Shown here: piece after piece, positions 1 to 8,226 of the stretch | Position numbering within the stretch: position 1 is the first letter of the stretch | Layout of the letters: every line of letters starts with the position of its first letter | IMG/VR virus record: IMGVR_UViG_3300006735_000179 | Location: 1-27,585 of that record | DNA length: 27,585 nucleotides | Reading direction: 5' to 3' (one strand) | Source of the DNA: a virus | Made by a program: the position numbers and the translations under genes | The notes under the pieces: generated by a model | The model's input: only the letters and a program-made list of their open reading frames with translations | The model's database searches: none | What the model was told of the DNA's origin: nothing

Positions 1-575
1 CAGGAATAATTAAAGATGCCTCTGGTAATGATATAGAAAGATATTGGTCATCTGCTGTAGCTGGTCCAGATGGATTGATATATTTAATACCAGATCAGTG
101 GCCTTGGATTTACACTTATGATCCTGCTGGTAGCGGTAGCAACGGTTTTGCTCCACACATGGGTAGTATAACTACTGTTAATGAGAATAATATGCAACTT
201 GCTGCTGTTGGAACAACTGCTGGTAATAATCCCATAACTAATGCTAACGATAATCAGAAGACTTGTGGTGCTGTTGTAGGTGCAGATGGTAATATATACT
301 GTGGTCCAGAAAAAACAGGTAGTGCAAAAATTTTAAAAATATATACTGGAACAAATAAGACTATCACAAGCTATGGACATGAATTTGTTGATCTTAAAGG
401 TTGGACTGGATCATACGATGGTTTTCATTCTGCTGTATTAGCACCAAATGGACATATGTATTTGGTGCCTGGTGATACTAAAACAACTGGTCCACAGGGA
501 GTTGTTGAAGTTCATTTAGGAACTGCATCCAAGCCTGCACCTTGGACATATGGACCTTATATAACTGCTAAATAA
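1..575 (+). CDS. Virion protein with beta-propeller-like repeats, 3' end of gene
   Basis: The reading frame is open from the first full codon at position 3 to a TAA at 573-575, so the gene starts upstream of the window and only its last ~190 residues are visible. Three short repeats share the pattern [P/A]-[D/N]-G-x-[I/M]-Y-x-[V/I/C]-P: GPDGLIYLIP, GADGNIYCGP and PNGHMYLVP. This spacing is typical of beta-propeller blades. It lies 11 bases before a tail fibre gene in a fibre cluster, so a virion surface role is inferred. An in-frame TTG at 75 is not a credible start, because the repeats run through it without a break. The exact product is not recognised. Confidence 0.75.
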   Translation, partial: GIIKDASGNDIERYWSSAVAGPDGLIYLIPDQWPWIYTYDPAGSGSNGFAPHMGSITTVNENNMQLAAVGTTAGNNPITNANDNQKTCGAVVGADGNIYCGPEKTGSAKILKIYTGTNKTITSYGHEFVDLKGWTGSYDGFHSAVLAPNGHMYLVPGDTKTTGPQGVVEVHLGTASKPAPWTYGPYITAK

Positions 576-586
576 TCTCCTCAATC

Positions 587-3500
587 ATGACAGCAATTAA
601 TTTTCCAATATCTCCTAGTCCTGGAGACAAACATCCAATTACAGGTAGTATAGATGGAAAGGTTTGGGCTTGGGATGGTACTACTTGGAAAATAGTATCT
701 ACTAATGGCACAGTTAATTTAACTGTAGTTGATGATACTTCACATGATCATGATTGGATAGATCTAGATGATACCCCAAGTTCTTATAGTGGACAAGCTG
801 GTAAGTTTACTAAGGTAAATGCTAATGAAGATGGTCTAGAATTTACTACGGCTCCTACAGGAGGTAGTACTTATAATGCATTTGCTGGTGTAGATGCTGG
901 TTTGGTTCCTGCATCTATATTAAGTGAAACTAATTATTATTTAAGATCTGATGGTAATTGGGCTACTCCTACTGATACCACTTACTCTAGTTTTAATAAT
1001 ACAGTAGCAGGTTTAGTACCTGCATCTGGTGTATCTTCTGGTCCGACAACATACTCAATTAATGTTACTAATAGTGGATCTGGTGCATATACTTTTTCAG
1101 GAACTGATAGAAATGGTTCTGTTTCTGGTAATAATCCCACTATTAATGTTAATGAAGGAGACACTATTAATTTTGCAGTTAATGCTAGTGGACATCCATT
1201 CTTAGTTAAGACTGTTAGTGGTACTGGTACTGGTAATCAACTTGCAAATTTTGTTAATGGAGTTGATTATACTGGTGGTGGTGTTTCGGGAAATGGAACC
1301 GCAAGTGGAACTGTTACTCTCTACACATCTGCTTTAGGAGGAACTACTCTCTATTACAATTGCCAGTATCATAGTAGTATGGCTGGATCTATTGTAATTG
1401 GTGTTGCTAGTTCTACTAATAAGTATCTCAGAGCAGATGGCACTTGGGTAGTTCCTCCTGATACTGATACTGGAGAAGATAATGTTCAGGCAGATTGGAC
1501 AGAACAAAATGGAACATCAGATGCTTTCATACGAAATAAACCTAGTGGAACTTTATTAACTACTAGTAGTAAACTTAACGATCTTGATGATGTAAATATA
1601 CCAACTAATGCTAGTTTAATAGATGTAGGAAAAATATTAAAATGGGATGGATCTAATTTTGTTATTGGTAGTGATGATCTAGGAACTGGTGGTGGAAGTT
1701 TAAATATTAAATATTTACAAGATACTGGTTCTGCTAACAATAACTACATCAGTTATTTCACTGGAGTTCAAGGTAGTTATGCAAATTACCAATTTGATAC
1801 AAATTATCCTTCAGGATTCCAGTCTCAATCTTGGAATAATTGGGGTGGATGGATAAATCCTTGGAATGCAGGAGGACAGCAAGGTGATGGTCTACTATTC
1901 TTTACTTTATCTGATAATAGTGAGACTACTTGGAGCTTAAAATTACATAGTACTTCTCCTAATACTAGTTTAACATCAGGCAATCAATGCCGTTGTTGGA
2001 CATCAACTGATGGTGTGAACTGGGTTTATCAAGGTGCAAATAACACCATAAGCACAACTACTACAATAAGTATTACAACTGCATATCTTATTGTTACTGA
2101 TCTTGGAATGGGTTCTGGAAGTGAAGTTTATCTAGAAGTTGGTAGTTCTAGTGTTGGAGGTACAAATTACTTATCTAAAACTGAACTAAGTGTTACTCAG
2201 GTTGGTAATAGTGGTACTGGTACTTTAACATATGATAATGGAGGAACACTTACATATACACCACCTTTAGTTCCTACAATACCTGGTGCTGCTACTTCTT
2301 CTTCTGCTGGATTAGTACCACAATTACCTGCTGGTACATTTTCAGATAGATTTTTAAGAGAAGATAATACTTGGGTAACTCCTCCTGATACTGATACTAC
2401 ATATAATAATTTTACTGGTGGTGTTAGTGGGTTAGTTCCAGCACCATTGGCGAATGGCAATAATGATGCTAACTTCTTAAAAGGTGATGGTACTTGGGGT
2501 ACACCTTCCGATACTAATACTACTTACTCTAATTTTACCAGTTCATCTGCTGGATTAGTTCCTATATCACCTCAATGGAGTACTACTAAGTATTTACGAG
2601 GTGATGGTACTTGGGTAGTTCCTCCAGATACAGATACAGATACTACTTACTCTAATTTTACTTCTTCAGTAGCAGGTTTAGTACCTGCATCTGGTGGTGG
2701 CACTACTAAGTATCTTAGAGCAGATGGTACTTGGCAGACTGTATCTGGAAGTGCTGATGGAAATGATTACGTTAATAATCTTTCTCTAAGTGGTACTACA
2801 TTAACTGCTTCGTTTAGCAATGCATCATTAAATCAAACTGTTGATCTTGCTTCTATAAACACAGATACTAATACAACTTATAGTGTTGTTAGTACTAGTG
2901 CTAATGGATTAGCTCCAATATTACCATCTTCACATGGTGGTAAATATTTAAAAGCAGATGGTACTTGGCAGCTTCCACCTGATACTAATACTGATACCAC
3001 TTACTCCAATTTTAATTCTTCGGCAGCAGGTTTAACACCTGCATCTGGTGGCGGTACTACTAAGTATCTTAGAGCAGATGGTACTTGGACAGTTCCTCCA
3101 GATACAGATACAGATACTAATACAACCTATAATACTTTTACTGGTGGTACTGAAGGTTTAGTTCCTAATGGAACTTCTGCTGGTAGTGATAAGTATTTAA
3201 GGTCTGATGGTACTTGGCAGACTGTAACATCTGGTGGAGGTGCTGATGGAAACGATTATGTTACTAACTTATCTTTAAGTGGCACTACATTAACTGCTTC
3301 GTTTGGTAATACATCATTAAATCAAACTGTTAATCTTGCTTCTATCAACACAGACACTAATACAACTTATAGTGTTGTTAGTAATAGTGCTAATGGATTA
3401 GCACCACAGTTACCAGCATCATCTACTGGTAAGTATCTTAAGGATGATGGAACTTGGCAAACTCCACCTGATACAAATACAGATACAAATACCAACTATT

Positions 3501-4159
3501 ATGCAAATAGTTTTTCTTTCAATAACAGTTCAAATGTTTTAAGTATAGGGTATGCAGGTAATAGTTCTTTAAACACAACTGTTACTATTAATCCTAGTAG
3601 TAGTGGTGGTGGAGATATCCCATCAGGATCTGTTATGTTATTTGCACAGAGTAGTGCTCCTACTGGATGGACAAAATCAACATCACATAACAATAAAGCT
3701 CTCAGAGTTGTAAGTGGTAATGGTGGTGGTTCTGGTGGTAGTGTTGGATTTACCAGTGCTTTCCAGAATCATAATGTAAGTATTAGTGGCAGTGATACTG
3801 TAAGTGTTTCAATTAGTGGAGATTGTACTGGAAGTCAAGTAATGTATAGAAACACCACTCAAGCATTCTTAACAACAGATCAGATGCCATCTCACCAACA
3901 CGACTACGATGTTCCTCGTGGTACTACTGGTTCTTCATATGGTTTCCAAGATACTGCAACTGGAACTTCTTCAGGTCTCCAAAAAGTTGCTAGTACTGGT
4001 GGTAGTAACTACCACACACATGCTATAATAATGTATTACATTGAAGGTTCCAACTTTAGTTTCAGTGGTAGTGGTTCTGATACTGTAAGCATTAGTGGTA
4101 GTGATTCTGTAAACACAGCAGTTCAGTATGTTGATGTTATAATATGTACTAAAAGTTAA
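587..4159 (+). CDS. Long tail fibre protein with repeat shaft, embedded cupredoxin-like domain and HxH tip
   Basis: This is an 1190-residue probable tail fibre. The shaft is made of degenerate repeats built around KYLRADGTW, PPDTDT and TYSNFTSSVAGLVPA, a pattern seen in fibres of marine T4-like phages. Residues ~155-275 form a different module that looks like a cupredoxin (separate entry). The C-terminal ~160 residues begin at IPSGSVMLFAQSSAPTGW, which resembles the phage tail collar and short-fibre tip family. They carry two HxH motifs, HQH at 1103-1105 and HTH at 1143-1145. In T4 fibre tips such motifs bind iron. The tip is therefore the likely receptor-binding end, by inference. The ATG at 587 follows the previous stop by 11 bases and lacks a strong Shine-Dalgarno sequence. 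Genes for a four-cysteine protein and a chaperone-like protein follow directly. Confidence 0.85.
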   Translation: MTAINFPISPSPGDKHPITGSIDGKVWAWDGTTWKIVSTNGTVNLTVVDDTSHDHDWIDLDDTPSSYSGQAGKFTKVNANEDGLEFTTAPTGGSTYNAFAGVDAGLVPASILSETNYYLRSDGNWATPTDTTYSSFNNTVAGLVPASGVSSGPTTYSINVTNSGSGAYTFSGTDRNGSVSGNNPTINVNEGDTINFAVNASGHPFLVKTVSGTGTGNQLANFVNGVDYTGGGVSGNGTASGTVTLYTSALGGTTLYYNCQYHSSMAGSIVIGVASSTNKYLRADGTWVVPPDTDTGEDNVQADWTEQNGTSDAFIRNKPSGTLLTTSSKLNDLDDVNIPTNASLIDVGKILKWDGSNFVIGSDDLGTGGGSLNIKYLQDTGSANNNYISYFTGVQGSYANYQFDTNYPSGFQSQSWNNWGGWINPWNAGGQQGDGLLFFTLSDNSETTWSLKLHSTSPNTSLTSGNQCRCWTSTDGVNWVYQGANNTISTTTTISITTAYLIVTDLGMGSGSEVYLEVGSSSVGGTNYLSKTELSVTQVGNSGTGTLTYDNGGTLTYTPPLVPTIPGAATSSSAGLVPQLPAGTFSDRFLREDNTWVTPPDTDTTYNNFTGGVSGLVPAPLANGNNDANFLKGDGTWGTPSDTNTTYSNFTSSSAGLVPISPQWSTTKYLRGDGTWVVPPDTDTDTTYSNFTSSVAGLVPASGGGTTKYLRADGTWQTVSGSADGNDYVNNLSLSGTTLTASFSNASLNQTVDLASINTDTNTTYSVVSTSANGLAPILPSSHGGKYLKADGTWQLPPDTNTDTTYSNFNSSAAGLTPASGGGTTKYLRADGTWTVPPDTDTDTNTTYNTFTGGTEGLVPNGTSAGSDKYLRSDGTWQTVTSGGGADGNDYVTNLSLSGTTLTASFGNTSLNQTVNLASINTDTNTTYSVVSNSANGLAPQLPASSTGKYLKDDGTWQTPPDTNTDTNTNYYANSFSFNNSSNVLSIGYAGNSSLNTTVTINPSSSGGGDIPSGSVMLFAQSSAPTGWTKSTSHNNKALRVVSGNGGGSGGSVGFTSAFQNHNVSISGSDTVSVSISGDCTGSQVMYRNTTQAFLTTDQMPSHQHDYDVPRGTTGSSYGFQDTATGTSSGLQKVASTGGSNYHTHAIIMYYIEGSNFSFSGSGSDTVSISGSDSVNTAVQYVDVIICTKS
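1049..1411 (+). other. Cupredoxin-like domain inside the tail fibre (residues ~155-275)
   Basis: This stretch interrupts the fibre repeats. It reads as a beta-sandwich with a NEGDTINFAVN strand, then SGHPF containing H203, and ends in YYNCQYHSSMAGSIVI with C259, H262 and M265. The C-x2-H-x2-M spacing is the one found in amicyanin-type blue copper proteins, and an upstream His in an S/N-x-HPF context supplies the fourth ligand. All four type-1 copper ligands are therefore present. The domain call rests on motif and spacing only. Copper binding in the virion is inference. Confidence 0.7.
2740..3470 (+). repeat. Near-identical duplicated shaft segment in the fibre gene
   Basis: Two copies of a ~200-base segment lie about 490 bases apart, at ~2755-2945 and ~3240-3430. 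Both encode ADGNDYV-NLSLSGTTLTASF followed by SLNQTV-LASINTDTNTTYSVVS. They match at most bases, including long exact runs around TTAACTGCTTCG and CTAATACAACTTATAG. Shorter KYLRADGTW units, for example at ~2703 and ~3057, are also nearly identical in DNA. This points to internal duplication or recombination between repeats. Confidence 0.8.
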
Positions 4160-4165
4160 ATTAAT

Positions 4166-4480
4166 ATGGCTCAAATCAAACCAGGAAAGTTCTGCCCTTT
4201 AATTGGGGAGGATTGTATAGAATTAAAATGTGCTTGGTATAATCAAGTTCGTGGAGTTAATCCTCAAACAGGTCAAGAAATTGATGAGTGGGGATGTGCA
4301 GTAACTTGGATGCCTATGTTGCTGATAGAAAATTCTCAAATGCAAAGACAAACAGGTGCTGCTGTAGAATCTTTCAGAAATGAAACAGTTAAAGTAAATC
4401 AACAAGCACAACAATTATTTGTTAATGCTTTAAATCAGCAGAAACCAATAAATACCATTAATCCATCTATTACACAATGA
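4166..4480 (+). CDS. Conserved small four-cysteine phage protein
   Basis: The product has 104 residues. Cysteines at positions 10, 17, 22 and 44 have the spacing C-x6-C-x4-C-x21-C. The surrounding pattern is FCPLIGEDC, KCAWYNQVRG, then DEWGCAVTWMPMLLIE. Four conserved-looking cysteines in a short protein suggest a metal site, zinc or an iron-sulfur cluster, but this is inference. The C-terminal half is Gln/Asn-rich and probably helical. It starts 6 bases after the fibre gene and overlaps the next gene by 4 bases (ATGA), so it is translationally linked to fibre and chaperone production. The family looks familiar as a hypothetical protein beside phage tail fibre genes. No function is known to me. 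Confidence 0.8.
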   Translation: MAQIKPGKFCPLIGEDCIELKCAWYNQVRGVNPQTGQEIDEWGCAVTWMPMLLIENSQMQRQTGAAVESFRNETVKVNQQAQQLFVNALNQQKPINTINPSITQ

Positions 4481-4986
4481 AGATCCAAGTTATACCTTCC
4501 GATAAAACTATAGTTCTTGACAGTGTTGCAGTACATCCTTGTACTCATGTTGATCTTTCATGGATTCCATCAGATGTTCATGGAATGTTTTTTGACACTA
4601 CCACAGGAAAAGGTTATGTTGAATATAATGAAGATGCTGTAAAAGCAGATGGAACTAAGAAATGGGGTGAAGAGATTACTGAAGTTGGTATCTGGCAACA
4701 AGCAGTAACAGATCATGCAGATGAACAAACCCTTGCAGCTGCTGCATATGAAGCAGCGAGAGATCATCTTGCAGAAGTAAAGGATTATAGAAATGCTCAG
4801 TTAATATGGTCTGATTGGACTCGTTTAGATGACATTTCAATAGCAGCAGATAAAAAAGTAGAGTGGGCTACATATCGTCAGGCATTGAGAGATCTTCCAG
4901 CAACCATAGCAGCAGATTCTAATCTAACTGCCAAAGCTTTGGCAGATGATCATTCCCATTCTTCTTGGCCAACTAAACCTTCATAG
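4477..4986 (+). CDS. Probable tail fibre assembly chaperone (Phage_tail_APC-like)
   Basis: The product has 169 residues. The N-terminal half is beta-rich and hydrophilic. Residues ~91-142 contain YRNAQLIWSDWTRLDD followed by WATYRQALRDLP, the hallmark arrangement of the phage tail assembly chaperone family (Phage_tail_APC). Members of that family sit next to tail fibre genes and are thought to help fibre folding or attachment. Its place two genes downstream of the 1190-residue fibre fits that role. The start ATG overlaps the upstream stop (ATGA at 4477-4480), so translation is probably coupled. The function is a family-level assignment. Confidence 0.75.
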   Translation: MKIQVIPSDKTIVLDSVAVHPCTHVDLSWIPSDVHGMFFDTTTGKGYVEYNEDAVKADGTKKWGEEITEVGIWQQAVTDHADEQTLAAAAYEAARDHLAEVKDYRNAQLIWSDWTRLDDISIAADKKVEWATYRQALRDLPATIAADSNLTAKALADDHSHSSWPTKPS

Positions 4987-4994
4987 GATAAAAA

Positions 4995-5414
4995 ATGGTA
5001 CTCAGAAACGTCCCAAAAACTTTTACCTTTGAAGAACAAAGGATAGAAATTAATAATATTGCTCAAGACTTACATACTTTTGAGAGTAATGCTATTAATA
5101 CAAGTAGTTTTAGTGTTACACTAGACACTGCTACTGGTGGTGGTAGTTTGACATATGATGCTGGTGTATTTACATTTAAACCAGCTAATCTAACAGGGTA
5201 TTTACAATCAGAATCTGATCCTACAGTAGCTGCCCATGTAAAGGGTATTACTCAAGCAAATATTACTTCTTGGACTGATACTGCTACAACTGTTAGTAAT
5301 AATAATGTTGCTTGGAATGCTGGAGCATCACTTACTCTTTCTGATTTAAAAGCAGTAGTTGCTGCATCAACTGACTTCGCTGATTTCCAGACGAGAGTCG
5401 CTGCATTGACCTGA
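4995..5414 (+). CDS. Small virion or fibre-like protein
   Basis: The product has 139 residues. The N-terminus FTFEEQRIEINNIAQDLH is a putative helix of a kind seen at the start of marine phage fibre proteins. The middle, TATGGGSLTYDAGVFTF followed by YLQSESDP, matches the shaft-like sequence of phage fibres. The protein is too short to be a complete fibre, so it may be a fibre head or a trimerising adaptor. An AGGA at 4985-4988 sits 6 bases before the ATG. The gene ends directly in front of a late promoter box. No enzymatic motif was seen. Confidence 0.7.
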   Translation: MVLRNVPKTFTFEEQRIEINNIAQDLHTFESNAINTSSFSVTLDTATGGGSLTYDAGVFTFKPANLTGYLQSESDPTVAAHVKGITQANITSWTDTATTVSNNNVAWNAGASLTLSDLKAVVAASTDFADFQTRVAALT

Positions 5415-5422
5415 TATAAATA
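5415..5422 (+). promoter_or_regulatory. T4-type late promoter box TATAAATA
   Basis: A perfect TATAAATA begins at the first base after the stop codon of the upstream gene. It lies 20 bases before the ATG at 5443. T4-like phages use this sequence with a gp55-type late sigma factor. Transcription would start about 6 bases downstream and leave a leader of about 15 bases. Confidence 0.75.
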
Positions 5423-5442
5423 TTATTACATGACTATTTGCT

Positions 5443-5637
5443 ATGGATGCTTCACAATTGCGTATTGAATTTGAGAAACAAATTAAAGATGCTGATACCA
5501 AAATTACAGCAGCAGAAACTAATTTGAGACAACTTCAAGATTATAAAACAAAGTTACTGGGTGGTATGGAAACTTTGGAACTTTTGGGTGGTGCTACTGC
5601 TCCCCCTGAAGAAGAACAACCACCAACTGATAAATAA
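5443..5637 (+). CDS. Small coiled-coil protein
   Basis: The product has 64 residues. Residues ~1-45 are strongly helical, with heptad-like hydrophobic spacing (LRIEFEKQIKDADTKI, then LRQLQDYKTKLL), and are followed by a Pro/Glu-rich acidic tail. It is probably a small oligomerising structural or assembly factor. The gene has its own late promoter box upstream, and its stop overlaps the next late promoter box at 5629-5636. No Shine-Dalgarno sequence is obvious. No function is known to me. The coding call is supported by tight spacing and by the promoters on both sides. Confidence 0.65.
   Translation: MDASQLRIEFEKQIKDADTKITAAETNLRQLQDYKTKLLGGMETLELLGGATAPPEEEQPPTDK
5629..5636 (+). promoter_or_regulatory. 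Late promoter box GATAAATA overlapping a stop codon
   Basis: GATAAATA overlaps the last two sense codons and the TAA of the upstream coiled-coil gene. It fits the NATAAATA form of the late promoter described for cyanophages. The box ends 20 bases before the ATG at 5657, the same distance as the box before 5443. Confidence 0.6.
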
Positions 5638-5656
5638 AATTAATTCAGGTAATTAA

Positions 5657-5992
5657 ATGGCAGCAATCCCCTTAAATCTATTATTGGAAAAAGGAACGGA
5701 TTTTGATGCCACCTTTAATATCCAAAACGAAGATAATACAACACCGCTTAATCTGACTGGTTACACAGCAGAAGCAAAGTTGAAGAAGAGTTATTATACA
5801 ACTGCTTCAACTAGTTTTGTTGTTGATTTCGTTGACAGGTATAATGGTATATTAAAAATTAGTTTAACCAATACTAATACTTCTGCATTAGATCCAAGAC
5901 GATATGTTTATGATATTGTTTTGACATCTCCGCAAAGTATTAAAACAAGAGTTATAGAAGGTATACTTGAAGTAACTCCTGGGGTAACCTAA
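5657..5992 (+). CDS. Beta-sandwich virion protein, resembles BppU N-terminal domain
   Basis: The product has 111 residues. The pattern of KGTDFDATFNIQNED, then PLNLTGYTAEAKLKK, then NGILKISLTNTNTSAL, then RRYVYDIVLTSP, then TRVIEGILEVTP follows the strand order of the phage baseplate upper protein N-terminal family (BppU_N). In that family the domain anchors fibres to the baseplate. An AGG lies 7 bases before the ATG. The stop overlaps the next start as TAATG. The family match is by eye and of moderate strength. A general virion role is more secure. Confidence 0.7.
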   Translation: MAAIPLNLLLEKGTDFDATFNIQNEDNTTPLNLTGYTAEAKLKKSYYTTASTSFVVDFVDRYNGILKISLTNTNTSALDPRRYVYDIVLTSPQSIKTRVIEGILEVTPGVT

Positions 5993-6717
5993 TGCCAAAG
6001 TATAATGTATCGGTAAAATCTTCTAATTATCAGGTTCTTACAGATCCTCAGAAGAAATATAACGTTGGCGTTAACTACGAGATACCTAGTAAGTATCTTC
6101 AGTATGGCAACGAGATACTAGATACATCTGGATGGACTTTTGATGGAACCACCACTGGATATTCATTAATTGATTCTTCTGGTGATCCATATACACCGAT
6201 TAATGATCAACAATTAATTGTTTGTATTAATGGTCTTGTACAAGTACCTGGAATAGATTATACAACTAGTGGCACAAGTTTAATATTTACTACTGCTCCT
6301 AGTTCTAGCGATACAGTATATGTTGTAGGTCTCTCTACAACTGCTGACCTTACAAGAACAATTAACTTTGTTGTTGATGCTGGTTCCGCACCCATGTCTT
6401 CTGGAATTAAAGGAGATATGACATTAGATGTCACTGGTAAAATTATCAGTTGGACTTTAATTGCAGATCAAGATGGTCAAGTACAATTTGATATTGCAAA
6501 ATCAGATTATGCAAACTTCCCTAACTTTTCTTCTATTTGTGGTACTGAAAGACCACAGTTGGGTGATATAAATACGGGGGTAGAAGCAAGAATAAATAGA
6601 AATACAACTATTACAAGTTGGAGTCCCACTCTAAATTCTGGAGACATTCTTCAATTTGAAATTGTGTATGCACTAAATATACAGAGGTGCGTAGTATCAC
6701 TGAAGCTCGCACTGTAA
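5992..6717 (+). CDS. Fibre-like virion protein with C-terminal beta-sandwich
   Basis: The product has 241 residues. Residues ~70-120 hold INDQQLIVCINGLVQVPGID followed by LIFTTAPSSSDTVYVVGLS, a beta-strand module common in phage fibres. Residues ~125-241 hold GSAPMSSGIKGDMTLDV, ISWTLIADQDGQVQFDI, YANFPNF, then SWSPTLNSGDILQFEIV. This resembles a C-terminal fibre or head-decoration beta-sandwich seen in many phages. The gene starts at the TAATG shared with the upstream gene, so both are likely made from the late promoter at 5629. A second late promoter follows its stop. Exact place in the virion is unknown. Confidence 0.75.
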   Translation: MPKYNVSVKSSNYQVLTDPQKKYNVGVNYEIPSKYLQYGNEILDTSGWTFDGTTTGYSLIDSSGDPYTPINDQQLIVCINGLVQVPGIDYTTSGTSLIFTTAPSSSDTVYVVGLSTTADLTRTINFVVDAGSAPMSSGIKGDMTLDVTGKIISWTLIADQDGQVQFDIAKSDYANFPNFSSICGTERPQLGDINTGVEARINRNTTITSWSPTLNSGDILQFEIVYALNIQRCVVSLKLAL

Positions 6718-6721
6718 TTAT

Positions 6722-6729
6722 TATAAATA
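6722..6729 (+). promoter_or_regulatory. T4-type late promoter box TATAAATA
   Basis: A perfect TATAAATA lies 5 bases after the stop at 6717 and 38 bases before the ATG at 6767. A strong GAGGAG ribosome binding site at 6752-6757 lies between the box and the start codon. Confidence 0.75.
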
Positions 6730-6766
6730 AGTTCATATAGGAAGAAAACACGAGGAGTAAACTTAA

Positions 6767-8185
6767 ATGGCACTGCTAGTTACCGACCAGGGTGAGATTG
6801 ATTCACTCCGTACGTTATTGAATGCAACGCACACTATACCAAGGAACTTGGTACTAAAGCTTTATACGAGTAATACTACTCCGTCAGAGCAGGACGTTCC
6901 TTCATCTACAACATATTACGAACCATACAATGCCAGCAACTCAAGTGGCTATGGTTCAGCACCTAGTACTGGATATCCACAGGTAGAAAATAATCGGGTT
7001 GAAGAAGATCAAGATTTTGATTCTGCATACGGTATCCTACTAAACGGTAACCGTTGGACTATTGCTACTACAAGTACTGCTGTTGCAAGCACAACATGTA
7101 CAGGTACTTCAGGAACATATCAGATTGCAGTCGCAGACGCTGTTGATATTAAGAAAGGAGACTATGTAACTGCTGGTGCTGGTGGAATTCCTACAAACAC
7201 ATACGTTGTTGACATTCAAGGAACAGACCTTGAGTTAAGTCAGCAATTAACTGCTGATATCACAAACTCCAATCCTGGTGTTTCTGACGCAGTTAGTTTT
7301 GGTAGAGGTAGAACAACTGCTTCTTACCCAGAAAAAGTTTTCACATTTACATCTGCTGCTGGTAGCGTATATGGTTACTTCCTAGCACGTGCAAACAACA
7401 TGCCAGAATCTATCTGTGGTGTTGTTGATGCTGGTGCAGCTACTGCTGGTACTCAGATTGATAAGACTGGTTGTAAAGGAGTTATCGGTTATGACTACAT
7501 CAACCTTCTTGATGTTGATGTTGTTACTGCAATAAGCTCTGGTGTATCTGGTACATTTGAGATTGCTGTTGCAAGTGCTACAAACATTGCTGCTGGTCAA
7601 CGTGTATCTGGTACAGGTATTGCTGCTGGTACAACTGTAGTTGGTGTTTCTGGAACTGCTATCTATCTAAGCAAAGCACTTACAGGTGCTGCTTCAGGTG
7701 ATGCTACTTTCAAAGTTAATGTTGCTGAAAACTTGACTCCTGGAATGAAAGTTTCTCAGACTGCAACTCCAAATGGTATTGCTGCTGATACAGTAATTAC
7801 TGGTATTGACTACGAAACAGTTAGTGGTGAGATTGGTCCTCGTGTTTATCTAAACAACCTATTGGTTGATAACATTCAGGTATCAAACGGAAACGATAAC
7901 GTTAAGTTTGACTTCTCTAAAGTTACTGCTGCTGGAAACCAATTAAATCCTGGTGACGTAATTTACCTTGCTCAAGGTAGTACAAGTACAATCGCTGGTG
8001 CTCATTACACAGTATTTGAGACTCCTGATGCTAATACATTCACCACAACACCTGCTTTACAGGGAACTGGAGATGTAACACTTTACAGTAGTATATTTTT
8101 CGCAGAAAGATTTACAAACGGTCCATACGCCATTCAGAACAATGGTGACCAAATCAAGGTTACTCTAAACGTCAGCCTAGACTGA
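6767..8185 (+). CDS. Virion protein with two inserted beta-rich modules
   Basis: The product has 472 residues. The start MALLVTDQGEIDSLRTLL, NLVLKLYTSNTTPSE, the middle YPEKVFTFTSAAGSVYGYF and the end FFAERFTNGPYAIQNNGDQI together make up a phage virion protein that I know as normally about 130-160 residues long. Here it is split by extra sequence. One insertion at ~110-166 reads GTSGTYQIAVADAVDIKKGD. A second, larger one at ~230-435 contains a related unit, GVSGTFEIAVASATNIAAGQ, and a third, degenerate unit starting NVAENLTPGMKVS. GAGGAG sits 9 bases before the ATG, and the gene has its own late promoter. A hairpin terminator follows. The function is probably surface display or adhesion, by inference. 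Confidence 0.8.
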   Translation: MALLVTDQGEIDSLRTLLNATHTIPRNLVLKLYTSNTTPSEQDVPSSTTYYEPYNASNSSGYGSAPSTGYPQVENNRVEEDQDFDSAYGILLNGNRWTIATTSTAVASTTCTGTSGTYQIAVADAVDIKKGDYVTAGAGGIPTNTYVVDIQGTDLELSQQLTADITNSNPGVSDAVSFGRGRTTASYPEKVFTFTSAAGSVYGYFLARANNMPESICGVVDAGAATAGTQIDKTGCKGVIGYDYINLLDVDVVTAISSGVSGTFEIAVASATNIAAGQRVSGTGIAAGTTVVGVSGTAIYLSKALTGAASGDATFKVNVAENLTPGMKVSQTATPNGIAADTVITGIDYETVSGEIGPRVYLNNLLVDNIQVSNGNDNVKFDFSKVTAAGNQLNPGDVIYLAQGSTSTIAGAHYTVFETPDANTFTTTPALQGTGDVTLYSSIFFAERFTNGPYAIQNNGDQIKVTLNVSLD

Positions 8186-8186
8186 T

Positions 8187-8194
8187 TATACATA
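8187..8194 (+). promoter_or_regulatory. Possible late promoter variant TATACATA
   Basis: TATACATA differs from TATAAATA by one base and lies just after the stop at 8185. A 7-bp inverted repeat flanks it (TAGACTG 8178-8184, CAGTCTA 8204-8210). The giant fibre gene at 8262 has no other late promoter box. A start here would still transcribe through the terminator-like hairpin at 8227-8253, so the assignment is weak. Confidence 0.3.
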
Positions 8195-8226
8195 GAGTAC
8201 ACCCAGTCTATATTCTTTACTTTGTG

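Noticed and set aside
5640-5656. Small AT-only hairpin around the AGG before 5657
   Set aside because: The stem has only six A-T pairs and would be unstable. No T-run follows.
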